From assembly GCF_963678975.1 (NCBI RefSeq), contig NC_089276.1, positions 4,117,098 to 4,181,097 on the forward strand: DNA of 64,000 nucleotides, in the 5' to 3' direction. Positions 1 through 47,832 of the stretch are shown here, piece by piece. A program made the translations under genes and the position numbers. The first letter of the stretch is position 1, and the number at the start of each line of letters is the position of its first letter. Source of the stretch: Dysidea avara. Its lineage: Eukaryota > Porifera > Demospongiae > Dictyoceratida > Dysideidae. The notes beneath the pieces were generated by a model. It had not been told where the DNA came from. It did no database searches and saw only the letters and a list, made by a program, of their open reading frames with translations.

Positions 1-1662
1 TACTTTGTCTTAATTGTTATAAGGAGTATTTTGAAAATAGTTGTTTCAATATTGACTAAAGATGGGATTAGCATTGGAACACTATTTTTCCTGTGTAAAT
101 AGTTAAGAATTTAAAAACTTGACTTGAGCAGCTACAATTGCTACCACTAATGTACACATACTACTACACATTATGAACTCAATGACTAATGTTTCAGTTA
201 AGTTCCCTAAGCAGCTATCTGATCATTAACATGCATCGGCATAAAATTAATAGTAAGCTAATGAAAATAGCTGTAAGCTATACAAGATGTGGAACTCTTG
301 CAAGTTACCACAAATCACCTTCCATACACCACTGAGCACTTCTACTTCAGCAGAATTGTCAGACTGTGGAACCATCTACCTGTAATCGACACATCTCTTT
401 AGTACATCAACTTGAGTAACATTCAGCTACATAAACTATCTCCAGGAAGAATTCTTAATCTGCATGATTTATCCTGCAACTTTCATACTGTCTAACTCTG
501 TTATCAATGTTCAGCTATTCTAATTTACACACTTTTAACACAGTTAACTCTGATCAGTAACTCAACACAACTTACTTGTAATTAATTCATGCACACACTG
601 TATGCAATGCTGCATGTAGTTCAGTTTGTTTCCATGCAGGCTACAGGACCGTCGAGTCCTGCAGACCTTCAGCTTTAACGTTGTGAAGTTTTAATAAAAA
701 TAAATAGTTTAAACTGTGAAATAAACTAACTGTAGGGCGAGAGTTGTACTTCCAGACTGAATGACATGTTACTTATAACACAATGCATCTTTATATTTTA
801 AGTAATTAATGTGCTACATTTCTTGAATAGTAATGTGTAATGAGATCATTACTCTACTAAAGCAATGTGGTTACTTAAGTAACCCATTACTGGTCATTAC
901 ATGTATTACAGTAATATTATTGCCCAGCATTACTTTAATAAAGTGCTACATTACTTAAATGTTATAGTAAGTACCACCCCAATGAGTGCAGCTACTGTAT
1001 ATAACATTATTGTTATGTAATGCACCTATCAATGTAAATCTCGACTACCACATATACAGGGGGAAGGTGGGGATTTGCATCACTGAAAATTACAATTCCC
1101 CACCTACTGGGGAAGTACTGGCGATGCATACCCCGACCAAGTCTCAACTTGCATAGGAGAGGATTTGTACGGTCATGTGGCATAGTTCTGCGATGAGTTA
1201 GTTCGAGTGGATTCTAGTATAAATCTAGTAGCTAGCACCCAAGACACTCCTTCCTAAACTGACAGCACACACTTTTACTGCCTGAGTGAATTTCTTTAGT
1301 GAAGACAAATCCCCACCAAGTCGAGAAATTTTGCGATCAATTCCCCCACCATCCCCACCCTCAGTGACATAGCTTGTAGTTTCTGTTTTTGATAGGTAAA
1401 CTGTTACAAAGTTATGCTTTACAATAAGCAGGTGCTCTACACATATCAATACAACTTAGGTAACATCTGTTGCTGAAAAATAATATGTAACTTGATATAT
1501 TAGTAGTTACTTTTATAATGAAGCAATGTGTAACTGTAACCTGCACGGAAGTAATATTGGGTAATGATTACTTTTTACTAAAGTAACTACCCTCAGGAGG
1601 GGGAAGCGGGGATAATATTGACAGGTGCATAAATTGTCCACTATACAATAATCAACACTCAC
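1..1662. other. Left edge: probable first large intron of gene 3, repeat-filled
   Basis: No exon could be recognised here, although gene 3 must continue to the left of its second exon. A SINE 3' fragment sits at about 635-710. The stretch from about 830 to 1600 has AT-rich ends containing inverted runs of GTTACTTAAGTAAC and GTAATATT type. It looks like an old MITE, but I could not fix its borders. Confidence 0.45.
635..712 (+). mobile_element. SINE 3' fragment
   Basis: The segment beginning GCAGGCTACAGGACC, followed by GCAGACCTTCAG and ending in TTAATAAAAATAAAT, matches the 3' half of the more complete SINE at 55258-55485. The tRNA-like head is absent here, so this is a 5'-truncated or decayed copy. 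Confidence 0.55.
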
Positions 1663-2136
1663 CTATTAAGCTAATGTTAATAGTGACAGCTGGACTCATG
1701 TCATTGTCATGGTGGCATACATATTTACTCGGCACACCAATCGAGAATTCTGCTATGTTCAGAATAGCAACATTGTAGGCAATATTATCCCCCTTGGTTA
1801 GGTCATCATATGCTGTGACTGCACCTTCCTGTGGTATTACGCTATCATTACTAAACTTCCATGCAGTATTAGCCAGCCTATCAGCACAGGAACACCTCAA
1901 TATAACGTTCTTAGTTCCCACTATGATCTTGTGTTCAGTCCGATTAGGCGTCAGTAGGAGTGTGGAACAAACTTCAGGTTGCAGCCCCTTAGTACAGCAT
2001 ATCGCTGCAATATTGAAACTTCCATAACATCTGACACAAATGCGCCATCAAACTTACCGATAAAGAACAAGATGCTGGCAAGTAAATACAGTTTAAACAG
2101 TCTATCCCACACGCTGGCAGTCATTATCTCGGTCAT
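1663..2136 (-). CDS. Gene 3, 5' end: signal peptide plus first Ig domain of a third receptor (partial)
   Basis: Exon 1 (2136-2058) encodes a 26-codon start, MTEIMTASVWDRLFKLYLLA then SILFFI, a good signal peptide. It ends in phase 1 at G|GTAAG. Exon 2 (2004-1663, 342 nt) starts after TTGCAG, giving a 53-nt intron that restores the Ig reading frame; the other visible AG would leave a stop. Exon 2 encodes an Ig-like domain with a B-strand RCSC motif, AWKF (core Trp) and a KYVCHH F-strand, and ends in phase 1 at G|GTGAG. The RCxC motif and layout resemble the first Ig domain of gene 2 (RCFC). The rest of the gene lies left of the window. It is probably another receptor of the same cluster, but whether it carries PTP domains cannot be seen. 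Confidence 0.7.
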
Positions 2137-2318
2137 TACATAGATAGCATACTTCGCGCCCTATGCTATCACCATGCAAACTACCACAAAGTACCAGTGG
2201 TCTCCTCCCCCACCCACCTACGTGCTCTATCACGCGATCGCATCTGGGACGGCGTTAAGTCCATATTAAAGCGCCCAGGCTCTTTCATAGCATAGATTAT
2301 ATATTCCCTACTGTTTAT
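2137..2318 (-). promoter_or_regulatory. 5' flank of gene 3, putative promoter
   Basis: This 180-bp stretch is more GC- and CpG-rich than its surroundings (CACGCGATCGCATC, GGACGGCG) and lies directly upstream of the gene 3 start codon. No TATA box or other core element is clear. The call rests on position and base composition only. Confidence 0.25.
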
Positions 2319-2319
2319 A

Positions 2320-3480
2320 GTCAGAGATTACTGTACGCCTGTAAAGATCGACAATACGAGATACACGTGGACACACAGACACAAGAGAGAAGATATATTC
2401 AACTTTCAGGATGTGATGTTCGTTACTTTTTTGTACACTGCACAGTACTTTACCCTGGATGCATTATTTGAAGATTAATCCTTTTATAGTCATGCATGGT
2501 TTAACTTGAACAATCTGCCTTGGCTTACTGGTGTGATCAACTTAGGGGCTTAGCTAAAAACGTGTAGTAATGTCTATGAGTTTGGCATAATAGAGCAGGC
2601 ACAGATCCTTTACGCTCTGGGATTAGAATCTGCTGTTTTCAACACTTCCTTCTGCACCTTCATAGACACCTTTCTACAAAGACATTTGTGAATTAATGCA
2701 TTAGTAACTTGACTTTAACGTTCAGTAGGGATGATGAGCTTACTTCAGTTCAATTAATGAAGGATTGGTAAGTTCACAAAACAAATTTCAAGCTAAGACA
2801 ACGATATTTCAGGCGGATAGAGCTAGCAAAGTTTGCCACATTGTTCAAGTGGTAGCTAGGATTCAAACACGCACTGTCAAAGGAGAAATGGACCAATGAA
2901 TTTGTCAGTTCGATTGCTTGACCCAAGTTATACTTACGGACTGAATTTGACATTCATACAATGAACAATTTGAGACTTACAGCTAGCCAAAGTTTCAGTC
3001 ACTTGGGTCTGGCAGCGAGCTTTGTCACTGTTATTTGTCTCCACAATCACTTTTTTACTATAGAAAACAACACAAAATTCACAGTAGAACAATAGTTCAA
3101 CTTTTCTCCAGCCAGTCAACACCAATTAAGTAACAGTGCGGATGGTCTGAGCTCAAAGTACAGCAAGTATGCGGAGATTCCCATCCTGGGGTATAAAGGA
3201 TCTGTGGAGTAGGCAATGGCTCTAAGGTCATCAATGTCATGTACACACTTTAATGTTATCATGCTATGCATGCATAAATGGTAGTTGGAAGTCTTCTAAT
3301 TGTCCTAAGCAGTCTCTGTTGTGTGTGTAGCCTTGTGTGCCCACACCTCTTTTTTTCTCTTTGTCATTAAGTTGTAGTATCTGGTACAGTTCAAATCCCA
3401 TACACCTTGCATCCGTACACAACTCAGCTTATTGTGTAGTAAAAAGAAAAAGCAATGTGATGAGCAGCAGCCACTGAGAG
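2320..3480 (+). repeat. Left arm of a large imperfect inverted repeat
   Basis: Segments at about 2324-2590, 3233-3425 and 3430-3475 recur in reverse complement and reverse order at about 9253-9525, 8745-8945 and 8400-8440. A shared landmark is the CACACAGACACAAGAGAG region near 2375 and its complement near 9460. The arms have diverged by substitutions and indels. The nature of the duplicated unit is unknown and no gene is recognisable in it. Confidence 0.75.
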
Positions 3481-3592
3481 TAAGAATAACTTTGTTTCGT
3501 TTCTATACCATAAAGCAAACATGAGTTGATTACGTTGTGGAATAGCATAACTTTATCATCGCTTGAACAACCTTCTTGCTTAATAGCATGGG

Positions 3593-3905
3593 CGTATTTA
3601 ATTAGGCCAAAAACTGTATCTTGGTGAATGCCCCAGTTCATGGTAAATAGAATGACACAAGTCCCAACTCTGTAGCCTGTTGCACTTGAGGCATATGATC
3701 GATTCAACAAACGCCAGTAAATTTCTGTACAATTCGATTGACTTACCCTTCTGGATACCTATTGCTACAACTCCAAAAGTACTTACTATAAGGCTGAAAC
3801 TAACAGCCCATTGGCTTTTCCCTGTAGACAACAGTCATATAAAATGAAGCTCGAGAAAAATGCTAACAAGTTGGGTTTTCGCTCAGCTTGTCACATATTG
3901 TCTAT
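3593..3905. repeat. Interspersed repeat, copy 1
   Basis: The segment around CCAGTTCATGGTAAATAGA with nearby CAAGTCCCAACTCTGTAGC is also found near 45645-45695 (CCAGTTCATGGTGAACAGA, CAAGTCCCGTCTTTGTAGC). The motif TTTTCGCTCAGCTTGTCACA near 3875 also recurs near 46428 and 55213. Family and borders are undetermined. Confidence 0.5.
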
Positions 3906-5507
3906 CCTCCAAGATTAAAGTATGTAAAGAGCCAATTATAATTCCACTCCCTAATGTTTTCGCACAAATTTTTGTAAATTTTACAAACTTATCTGTATGT
4001 TGTAATGTTATAATATGGTACTGTAACACCATAAACAGTTATTACTCTTGCAAGAAGTATTGAAGAAATTAATTGTTAGCTAGAAGTGCTGGATTTTACC
4101 TTAATTAAATACAGTTGACATACATTGAATGAACCCCACTAATAGGGCCAGCTAGGGATATATTATTATGACCTCAACAATGGAGCAGTATGTCCCACAC
4201 ACATTAGTTGTGTTTGGAGGTAGGGGTGGGTGAATCTTCGAAAACAAATATCATTAATTTTTTAGCTCAATAACTACTAATATTGCAATATGTGTCTGGA
4301 TTCTCTGGAATAATTCAAAACTAGTCCATAACAATTGGGTCAAATGTCCTGCCTGTCTAATTTGTTTTCAAATTCCAAGAATGCTGATTTATTGCATTTG
4401 TCCATACCTAGTATTGATGATAAGATGTTACCAAGATAACAACAACTATAAGAAATTGTGCTTGTTGCAGTGTATCTCGTATCATTTTTGCACATCGATA
4501 TCAGTAAAATATTGAATTTCTTGATATTATTGAAATAAATGGCTACTATATCATAGTCATATTAAACAGATGACTTCTAGGTGAGGTGTTACTGTAACTC
4601 ATGAAGCAGAATTTCTATAAGCAGCTACAGTGGAACCTCTCTTAAGACCTCCATATAAAGGACACTGAACATTCAACCTTTTTATAGTGTACAGTTTTAG
4701 ATGTCCCTATACAGACCTATACCAATATAATCATATCTCTGAAAACGTAACTCCCAATATAGTTGCCATAGGGAATATTCTCCACCAGATTCAGATAATA
4801 AAATGTGCCGTTTGGAAGCCACACATTATAAATATCTAGATACATAATATCATTTATTTCATCGTTGCAGGTGGATTTTATACTTACAACCACAATACCA
4901 TCTACTTGGAACCAGGGACGATGTCTTTCGTATGTAATAATTACATACTGAAAAGTTCCACAGATGTCCCAGCTCTGGGTCACCAGGTAGGCATGACTGC
5001 TTTGCTTTGTGTGTATGCATGTACAGTAGTTGTGTCCACACTAGCTATAGGTCTTGTGTAACATGTGACCAATCCCTTAATCTATATCCCAATATATTCA
5101 CAGTTACTTACTACATCGGGTTGAATAGCAGACACTCTACCAGAATCTGTTGCAGCCATATGACACACAACACAGACTTGATGTCATAACTGCTGGACCT
5201 CAATCTAATTGTCTTTATGAACAAGTTACTGTGATCAAATGTGGAAGTTACAAATAAAGAGTAGCTCACACTTCATATTATATAGTAATGCATAATACTT
5301 TCCAGTAAATGTTTCTCTAGATCTACACAGGAAATGTTTTGATGATAACCACAGATCTAGAGTTGGTCTGTACAAAATATAGTGCTTACGGCAAGAGTAT
5401 ACAGGATATGCATGTTATCTACTGATGACCCAGCCTTTGTACTGCAACTGGTACTTCCTTGTTTTCCCTATAAAGAGACCTGGGGTTTGTGCCCAGCTTC
5501 ATGTACC

Positions 5508-5542
5508 ACACACACACGCACGCACGCACACACACACACAAT
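5508..5542. repeat. CA microsatellite
   Basis: Imperfect ACAC/ACGC dinucleotide run. Confidence 0.85.
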
Positions 5543-7351
5543 GGTGTTCATTAGCTTGAACCATACCTCTTCATACACTTGAAATCATCTTTATGCAAGT
5601 ATTTCAGTTTAGTTTAGTGCTTACTCCATACCCTATAGCTATGGTCTATGCTACGTATCAATTATGTCCATGTGTAGGTTTCAAGTTGATTGTTCACGTA
5701 GGCCAAATGCACAATATCACATGAATAAAATAACCAATGAAATTTCATGCTAGTCAGATGGCGCAAGTTTAACTGTAAGGCTACTGATCTCATTGGCTAC
5801 TTTCAAGCATGTGAATTTTGATCCTTTGTTTCCCTAGTCAACCAACCGGAAATAGACAGTAACATCCTCTGTGTAAGCCGCAATTAAGAACAACAATCAT
5901 GTAACCATCAAATGATTTATCTCACAATAATTATATAAAGGAAATGATGTAACTAAAACTTAGTAAGGTGTATATAGTTGGCCAGATGCAACTTCATTAA
6001 TGGAGGAGCTGTCTGTCATCACTGCTTGCAGCTGTGTCACATCATCCAGTGGTCATATATAGGCTATGGAGTATTTAGAGTGTATAATAGAGTAGTGGTC
6101 ACATGACAGCATGTTTATAGTAACGTGTGAGTATCACATGCACCTTGAGGTGCTTAAGAGCTTATGATATAGTGAAACCTAGAACATATGCATAATCTGA
6201 CACTGCTTCCTAATAAGACTGTAGGTTGATGAGCTAACTATCCTGACAATTGTTTTTGCACTTTAATTGAGCTAATTCTGGGATAAGATTAGGGTGTTTA
6301 ATTTGAGAGATTTCACTGTGCAAGTTGCCCTTTATAATGTGTTGGTGATAGTCATGGTTACTATGTGTTACTATACTGGGATTCCACTCTTTATATTCAC
6401 ACCATTTTAATGACCCAACCCTGTACTTACCCTATCACTAACGTCAAGTTCATTATGAATCCCTCTGTGTAGTTTATCAGAGTTAAGGTCATCTAAGAAT
6501 AGACCACTTTATTTAAAGGCATGAGTTACTGCGAACCATAATATATGTACAGATACAATGATGTAACAGCATCATAACTGGTATAGGCATTCTTCATTAC
6601 CAGAGCATGCAAACACATGCTGTTACAACCAGCCATACTGTACAACAAATTAAAAGCAAACCAAACACTCGAGACACAGAACAGATAATGTAACTGTGAA
6701 AGATGGCTTACTGTATGTCCTCAATTGTTCCAGGGAACATGTACATGTGTCTGAAACTGTCAGTAATAATCGGTGGTATAAATCCTAATATTATTGATGA
6801 ATAAAACGGAATGTTGTAATTTGCAGTATTTATGTGTAGACAGTTCCATACATAATTCACAATGATGACACCGCTGAGGATAATATCCACTGGTGAGAAG
6901 AAACTTCATACATGTCATATAGAAGTACTCATATTCTTGAGCAAAGCACATTAAATTTCACAAATCAAACTCCACAGCCTTCGTGATGTTGTTACTAGGT
7001 AACAAATGTATCACATGAGCTGGCTAACATGGATCTTGTGACCTTAAAAATACTTGAGTACCAATTTTACTATTAGAATACCAACATCCTAAACAATATC
7101 TGAGTACTTGCAGTATTTATTTCGGCACTAAAATAACTTTCTTTTGGAACATGAGGTTTGTGTTTGACAACCTGAAAGACAGAACAAAAAGTGCAAGTTG
7201 AGTATGTAACTATGCAAATCATTATTAATTTTCTTGTCTTCTGAAATTAACCAGCTGGCAGAAGCAATTTCTGCCAGACCCATACTTTCACATGTACTAT
7301 ACTGTATGCACATGACTTCCTTGTATGTTGTGCTGTAAACCTTTAGTAATA

Positions 7352-7527
7352 CAGTGAAACCTGTCTAATCAGGTCACTGCATAAAGAGGTCACCTGTCTG
7401 AACTGGCCATTTAAAAAATCTCCACATGTGTCAACTCTGTACAAAGTAACCTGTGTAATGCAGCCACCTCCATAATGAGGTCAGAAAATTTTGTCTCTGT
7501 GATGACCGGAATAGACAGGTTTCACTG
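7352..7527. mobile_element. Tc1/mariner- or pogo-type MITE, 176 bp
   Basis: Terminal inverted repeats CAGTGAAACCTGTCTAATC and CAGTGAAACCTGTCTATTC (right end complemented) are flanked by TA on both sides (7350-7351, 7528-7529). There is no coding capacity, so it is a non-autonomous element. Confidence 0.85.
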
Positions 7528-8399
7528 TAATACTAATAATATTCTCAGCACATTAGAGGGTATACGTATGCACACATGAACATTGTTGTTTACATTACTG
7601 ATTGGAGCGATTAGGGTATGCACAAGATGAACACTACAGGAAGTACAATTATAATTTAAAGCACCGTGTATGCTTGTATGTACAAAAGATACAGCACTCG
7701 AGGGCCGGCAAATACAGCATTCAACTTTTCCTCATGCTGTAATAGCCTCTTGACATGCCCCCTTACGCTGTATTTTCTGTGTATGCAAGTGTGGCAGTGT
7801 TTTAACTATAACATAATGGCATACTCATGATGTCCTAAATATTTTCCATACAAATGTAGATAATTATGCACTGTGATCTGCATTAAGCAGTCACCGTACC
7901 TGTCTAATATCTTTAATGGTCAGCCAAGAATTCACCATTACATGGAGGATTTGCAGGAGGTGTTTGAGTCATGAGTATGCACATAAAATTATCTACAAGT
8001 GTTGTACACATTGCATGAGGAAGGATGTTACGGTATTCCATTAGCTGCATAATAGCAGGTCTATAAATACTTCAGTATCTATAGTTACTAACACTGCAGA
8101 TAGTCTCACATGGCCAGATCACTATACTCTGTCATTGGGTAGGAGTAGTTTTGTTGGAGGATCCGGTACAGTTCGATACCCTCAATACATCATCAAAGCA
8201 TGCAGCATTTATAGCCTATGTGCACAGTAAACTCTATTGCAACAAAACTACAAAATATTCAGCTAACCTGTCCATCACCAAAGAACTTACAAATGAAACT
8301 TTTAGCATAGATAATTATTATTATAAAGAAAATCTATGCTTTTAGGCACATTTGGTAAATTTGTAAATGTATATACATGCTTGTGATTAGAAACACAAA

Positions 8400-9535
8400 T
8401 GGCTGCTGCTCATCACATTGCTTTCTACTACACAATATAAGCCAAGTAGTGTTAGCAATAGGGATGGGCAGTATTGACTTTTCTGGCATATATATGATTA
8501 TAGCCATTATCAAAATTATTGTCCACTTAACCACTATAACAAAAAACGCTAAAACATTCACAAATATTAATATTTAAATTATTCTTTTAAAAATTCCTTG
8601 ATTATCATGATTATTACATGATAATTGCTAATTTCGATTATCACTAGTTGATGAAAATTAGACGAAGTTGATTATTACCAACAAAATAATTACAATTATC
8701 ATGATAACCGAATAATTTCCCATTCCTAGTTAGCGAGTGCGTATGAGATTTGAACTGTATCAGATACTACAACTCAATGACAAAGACAAAAAAAAACAGT
8801 GTGGGCACACAGGGCTACACACACCAGAGACTGCTTAGGGCAATTGGAAGAGTTCCTACTACCATTTATGCATGTATAGCATGATAACATTACAGTGTGC
8901 ATGTACATGCCATTGATGAGCTTAGAGTTATTGCCTGCTATGTTAGGCCACTCCAAGAAAATTCATTGTTTCCCATTTCATTATATAATCTCAAAAATGT
9001 GTGTGGTTCATTATTCATTATAGCTATCGTTACTAATTTTTAAATCCATGAGCCTCACAACAGCTATAAGAGCTAAACTCAGGGCATGAAATACAGTACA
9101 AGCTCCATGGGTTATGACTCTGAGTAATGTTATTGTTAAAAATAGTTCCTGTGTACAACTGCTACACATTCACATGATAGCTAAATAATGAATAAAACCA
9201 TGTGGAAGAGAATATGCATGTGGGCAGGAAATGGGAAACAATGATGTTTCTTGGAGTGGCCTTTTGCCAAACTCATAGACTTCTTTTAGCCAAGCCCCCA
9301 CACCTGTAAGCCAAGGCAGATTGTTCAAGTTAAACCATGCACGACTATAAAAGGATTAATTTCTGTCACAGTATTCAAATAATGCACCAAGGGTAAAGTA
9401 CTATGCAGTGTACAAAAAGTAACGTACCTCACATCTTGAAAGTTGAATATATCTTCTCTCTTGTGTCTGTGTGTCCAAGTGCATCTTGTATTATCGATCT
9501 TTACAGGCACACAGTAATCTCTGATAATTATTTTT
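8400..9535 (-). repeat. Right arm of the large imperfect inverted repeat
   Basis: Reverse-complement counterpart of 2320-3480. It carries a hAT MITE at 8459-8728 that is absent from the equivalent place in the left arm, so the MITE inserted after the arms were formed. Confidence 0.75.
8459..8728. mobile_element. hAT-type non-autonomous element (MITE), 270 bp
   Basis: Ends TAGGGATGGG and TAGGAATGGG (right end complemented), flanked by 8-bp target duplications GTTAGCAA (8451-8458) and GTTAGCGA (8729-8736; 7 of 8 match). It is AT-rich inside with no transposase. Confidence 0.85.
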
Positions 9536-10086
9536 ATAAAAGAGCCTATAGGCACTTATGGACTCAACATGGGTGAACAAAATGATAGCCCAGTAGATGG
9601 AAGCCGTACTGTAGTCTATTAATACAATCAGTGGAGAACCCTCACTGATGGCCATGGTAAAGAAGGAAAAGGTAACACAATTGTATGTTATCAATATACC
9701 AAAGGTTTTTTATTAAGCAAACTAGAGACGTTTCTGTGAAAGAATTAGGACTGTAGCTGTAGCCAGTTTTCTGCTACACTTGACCGAAGGTGTCAGGCAG
9801 ATAATTCCGTTGAATAATTGAAAAAAAATTCTGTAGCAACTCAACAGAAACTTTTTGGGTCAATCTTAAGACAATTTTGGGCTTGATTTTACCCAACCAA
9901 TACTGTCACGTTGTTGTGAGACATAATCTAGGAAGGTTTTTGGGTTATATTATATCACAAGCCACACCCACACCCACAATGTCCCTACTATACAGTTCTG
10001 TTGTACTGTATGATGTTGTGATCAGTGCAGAGAGTAGGATTTAGGTGCCTCTCTGCACTATCATGCCACTATTCATAATGAATTTT
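9536..10086. other. Intergenic, nothing recognised
   Basis: I see no exon, RNA gene or repeat with clear borders between the inverted-repeat arm and the LINE remnant. Confidence 0.5.
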
Positions 10087-10850
10087 CTACCATCTTAGTT
10101 GGCGAGTTTGTTTTCTTCTGCTCCATGGTGGTATGATAAAGATTCTCTTGATTACTTTCTTGGTTTTGTTCCTAAATATGGTCTTTCTGTCATCAATGTT
10201 AGACACAGTGATTTTGAGGAGGCATGGCTTATCACCTGAGGTCTTTTTGCCTAGTCGTATGGTATTGGTCATTGAGCACTTTCTCTTTAGATGATCCTTT
10301 GCAATGTCTTCTTGATTGCGGGGATTCTGAAGAGGATTCTGAATATTGTGGACAATCAAGTTCAATTGGTGTCTTTCTTTTTAAGCCGTTTGGAAAGAAT
10401 AGTAGAAGCAAGTTGAGTAAGGAAGTTGTTGGTCTGGGATGCTTCATGAACACTAGGGATTGTGACGTTAGCAGTAGGGATTTTAATAAAGATTCTTTGA
10501 TTTTGAAAGTGGTAAAATTGAGCTTTGACCCTGTTTCAAAGCACTGTACGTCTGTGGCAGATTTCTCAACAGCTGTGATCTTAGATTCAACAAATGCTTG
10601 GTTGTTGTGCAGTAGATAGTGCTTGCAGATAAGTATAACAGGAAAATACAACATTACTGGTTATCTCTGATAAAGCTTTGCATTGTTCCTTGCTCATTTT
10701 GGAACACTCAGCATGCTGGCGACCTTCACACCAGACATTCTCACCTCAATTCTCACCGGCTAGCTTGGAGCAAATCAGGCAGCAGTTGGTTTCCTTGATT
10801 TTCTTTGAGTTTTTACCAATGACTGAAGTTCCTGGTCATTTTAGGTTCAC
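10087..10850 (-). pseudogene. LINE ORF1 remnant with PHD-like finger
   Basis: Reading on the minus strand from about 10810, there is a PHD-like zinc finger: CCLIC, then VWCEG, HAEC, MSKEQC and VVFSC. An in-frame TGA (CCGGTGAGAATTGAGG) interrupts it. A low-complexity, coiled-coil-like stretch follows. From 10365 to 10087 comes a segment with NLIVHNI, IRLGKK, LLKITVSNIDDRKTIFRN and FIIPP, typical of ORF1 RNA-binding domains of non-LTR retrotransposons. Frames switch between parts, so it is a decayed pseudogene. ORF2 is not present next to it. The overlapping plus-strand ORF is a shadow. Confidence 0.75.
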
Positions 10851-10954
10851 CATTATCTCTGTAAAGTTTTGCAAGCTGCAACACTGGATCTACGTAATAT
10901 ATATAGAGGTTTTCAGAAGAATCTGAAAATGTATATATTTACATAAACATGTAT

Positions 10955-11001
10955 ATGATGTAAGGTCAGATGATGGGCCATTGTGTCTGACCTTACGTCA
11001 T
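10955..11001. other. Hairpin just downstream of gene 2
   Basis: ATGATGTAAGGTCAGA (10955-10970) pairs with TCTGACCTTACGTCAT (10986-11001) with one mismatch and a 15-nt loop. It lies about 117 nt past the gene 2 stop in the sense direction, probably inside its 3' UTR. It could be a 3' UTR structure or a tiny foldback; function is not known. Confidence 0.6.
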
Positions 11002-11117
11002 GTAATAGCTGCGACAATCTACGAGAAATATCAGAAATTGTGTGAAATTTGCTATATTAATAAAAATCGCACTTGTTATACAATAAAATTAAATACACAT
11101 CATGGTTTTTTAACAAG

Positions 11118-47489
<36,372 letters not shown>

Positions 47490-47832
47490 TGTCTACTTCG
47501 ATCTTTTCTCGGATGCAGGTGTAAATGAGCATTTGAAGTACTGAAAATTACTCGTGATTAATGACATCATTACCCAAACAAGTTATTACAGTTGCTTGTG
47601 GCAGCAGTTAGCAGCTGCATTGCTGCAAGTAGTTGTTTTTCTCAGGCCACAAACCACTTAGCCACGCTCAAATTCTCACTATAAACAACAATGTAAATGT
47701 ATTATGACATTGTACAAAATGGTGTTTTGTTTGTTTTGTCTCTACTTGTGTATGGTAGTGCATACGAACATGACTAAGGCCTAAATATTACAAAACAGAA
47801 CGGCTAAATAATGGTCACAGTTTCGCTCCGTG
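47490..47832 (-). promoter_or_regulatory. Short intergenic region between gene 1 and gene 2
   Basis: Only 343 bp separate the gene 1 stop codon from the gene 2 ATG, so gene 1's 3' UTR and gene 2's promoter share it. A weak AATACA polyadenylation-like hexamer (minus, about 47698), a TTTATAG TATA-like run (about 47683) and a TGATGTCATTA CRE/ATF-like site (about 47566) are visible. None is strong evidence. Confidence 0.4.

Larger units (their letters stand above)
3481..8399. other. Spacer of the large inverted repeat, no gene seen
   Basis: About 4.9 kb with no convincing exon or conserved ORF. Contents recognised: an interspersed repeat at 3593-3905, one end of a pogo-like element near 4627 (CAGTGGAACCTCTCTTAAG), a CA-rich microsatellite at 5508-5542 and a TA-flanked MITE at 7352-7527. 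The remainder is unassigned AT-rich DNA. Confidence 0.5.

Noticed and set aside
4627-4710. Complete pogo-like MITE
   Set aside because: Only the left-type terminus CAGTGGAACCTCTCTTAAG is clear; no matching inverted end was found nearby.
10224-10619. 131-residue plus-strand ORF
   Set aside because: It is antisense to a recognisable LINE ORF1 relic, so it is a shadow.
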